Below are positions 4,952 to 5,114 of a stretch of DNA of 5,114 nucleotides, piece after piece. Origin of the DNA: Candidatus Sulfotelmatobacter sp. (GTDB lineage: Bacteria > Acidobacteriota > Terriglobia > Terriglobales > Acidobacteriaceae). Numbering within the stretch: the first letter of the stretch is position 1; every line of letters begins with the position of its first letter. Made by a program: the position numbers and the translations under genes. The notes beneath the pieces were generated by a model. That model saw nothing but the letters and a program-made list of their open reading frames with translations. It did no database searches and was not told the DNA's origin. Where the stretch lies: the NCBI GenBank assembly GCA_030049565.1, contig JASIKQ010000584.1, forward strand, positions 1-5,114, written 5' to 3'.

Positions 4952-5114
4952 TGACCGATCTTTTGTACCAAGCAGAGTGAGAGTCTACATCACAGCTCGG
5001 GCCTGGGAAAGCGCACCGGCGCCCGGGCGAAAGGCCGCCACCGGCGCAGGCGGCCTGTAGCCCAGCGCCGAGTGCGGTCGTTCGGCGTTATATTCCTGCC
5101 GCCATTTCTCAATC
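4952..5114 (-). mobile_element. IS3-family insertion element, one end (tentative boundary)
   Basis: The transposase end at 4985 implies that the element's terminus lies a short way to the left. IS3-family ends usually start with TG as read inward from outside. The best candidate is TGACCGATCTTTTGTACC starting at 4952, 33 bases beyond the stop codon. The opposite end is not in the window, so neither the matching inverted repeat nor a target-site duplication can be checked; the boundary is a proposal only. Confidence 0.4.
4985..5114 (-). CDS. IS3-family transposase OrfB, C-terminal end (5' part outside window)
   Basis: The minus strand enters from the right edge (first full codon at 5113-5111) and gives 42 codons ending in TAG at 4985-4987. 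The residues read IEKWRQEYNAERPHSALGYRPPAPVAAF followed by a short variable tail ending ARAVM. From family knowledge, the W-R-x-x-Y-N-x-x-R-P-H-S-x-L-G-Y signature is the conserved C-terminal end of the DDE integrase core of IS3-family OrfB (rve/rve_3), which lies just after the catalytic Glu. The catalytic residues, OrfA and the frameshift site lie beyond the window, so whether the element is intact cannot be judged. The IS3 assignment is strong; the subgroup is not determined. Confidence 0.92.
   Translation of the reverse strand, partial: IEKWRQEYNAERPHSALGYRPPAPVAAFRPGAGALSQARAVM

Larger units (their letters stand above)
4308..4984. other. Gene-poor region between the small gene and the IS3 element
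   Basis: About 680 bases with no frame I would call a gene. The longest minus-strand frame (4448-4702) has no ribosome binding site, low-complexity composition and no recognisable motif. A plus-strand frame at 4760-4954 begins within the candidate promoter and also lacks a ribosome binding site. What can be seen are short inverted repeats: AGCGG/CCGCT around 4450-4463, GCGAA/TTCGC at 4795-4809, GACGGA/TCCGTC at 4821-4840, and a strong dyad at 4885-4902. A possible plus-strand promoter starts at 4752. The region may contain decayed sequence flanking the insertion element. Confidence 0.55.

Overview
The window looks like an accessory, repeat-rich stretch of an Acidobacteriota chromosome (Terriglobia-like). 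This rests on family knowledge, not a search. A secreted protein made of GloVer, Ig-like and HYDIN/choice-of-anchor-D-type repeats, a TPR-type C-terminus ending in the 'WYQRSLxxW ... CDAALARLR' style common in acidobacterial TPR/kinase proteins, and a palindromic 'CCCACCCTTGC ... GCAAGGGTGGG' intergenic element all fit that phylum.

Layout, left to right. Positions 1-178 (+) hold the last 58 codons of a gene entering from the left, probably a TPR protein. Positions 179-379 are a convergent intergenic spacer with a long hairpin and a degenerate second copy of its outer motif. Positions 380-3925 (-) hold one very large gene of 1181 aa. Its product has a signal peptide, seven GloVer repeats, an Ig-like domain, four complete and one truncated HYDIN/choice-of-anchor-D-like beta domains, and a C-terminal segment of about 120 aa that reads like the type VI secretion Hcp tube fold. 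Positions 3926-4094 are its leader, with four G-tracts on the transcript strand and a small dyad. Positions 4095-4274 (-) hold a 59-aa basic protein with an excellent ribosome binding site. Positions 4275-4984 contain no convincing gene but do hold several inverted repeats and a possible promoter. Positions 4985-5114 (-) hold the C-terminal end of an IS3-family transposase that continues beyond the right edge.

The small gene and the giant gene lie on the same strand 169 bases apart, so they may share a transcript, but nothing in the sequence proves a functional link. The giant protein is probably exported through Sec and acts outside the cytoplasm as an adhesive or surface beta-repeat protein; its actual role is unknown. 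The most noteworthy observation is the Hcp-like module at the C-terminus of a Sec-exported repeat protein. The G-rich leader and the operator-like dyads next to the IS element are the best non-coding leads.
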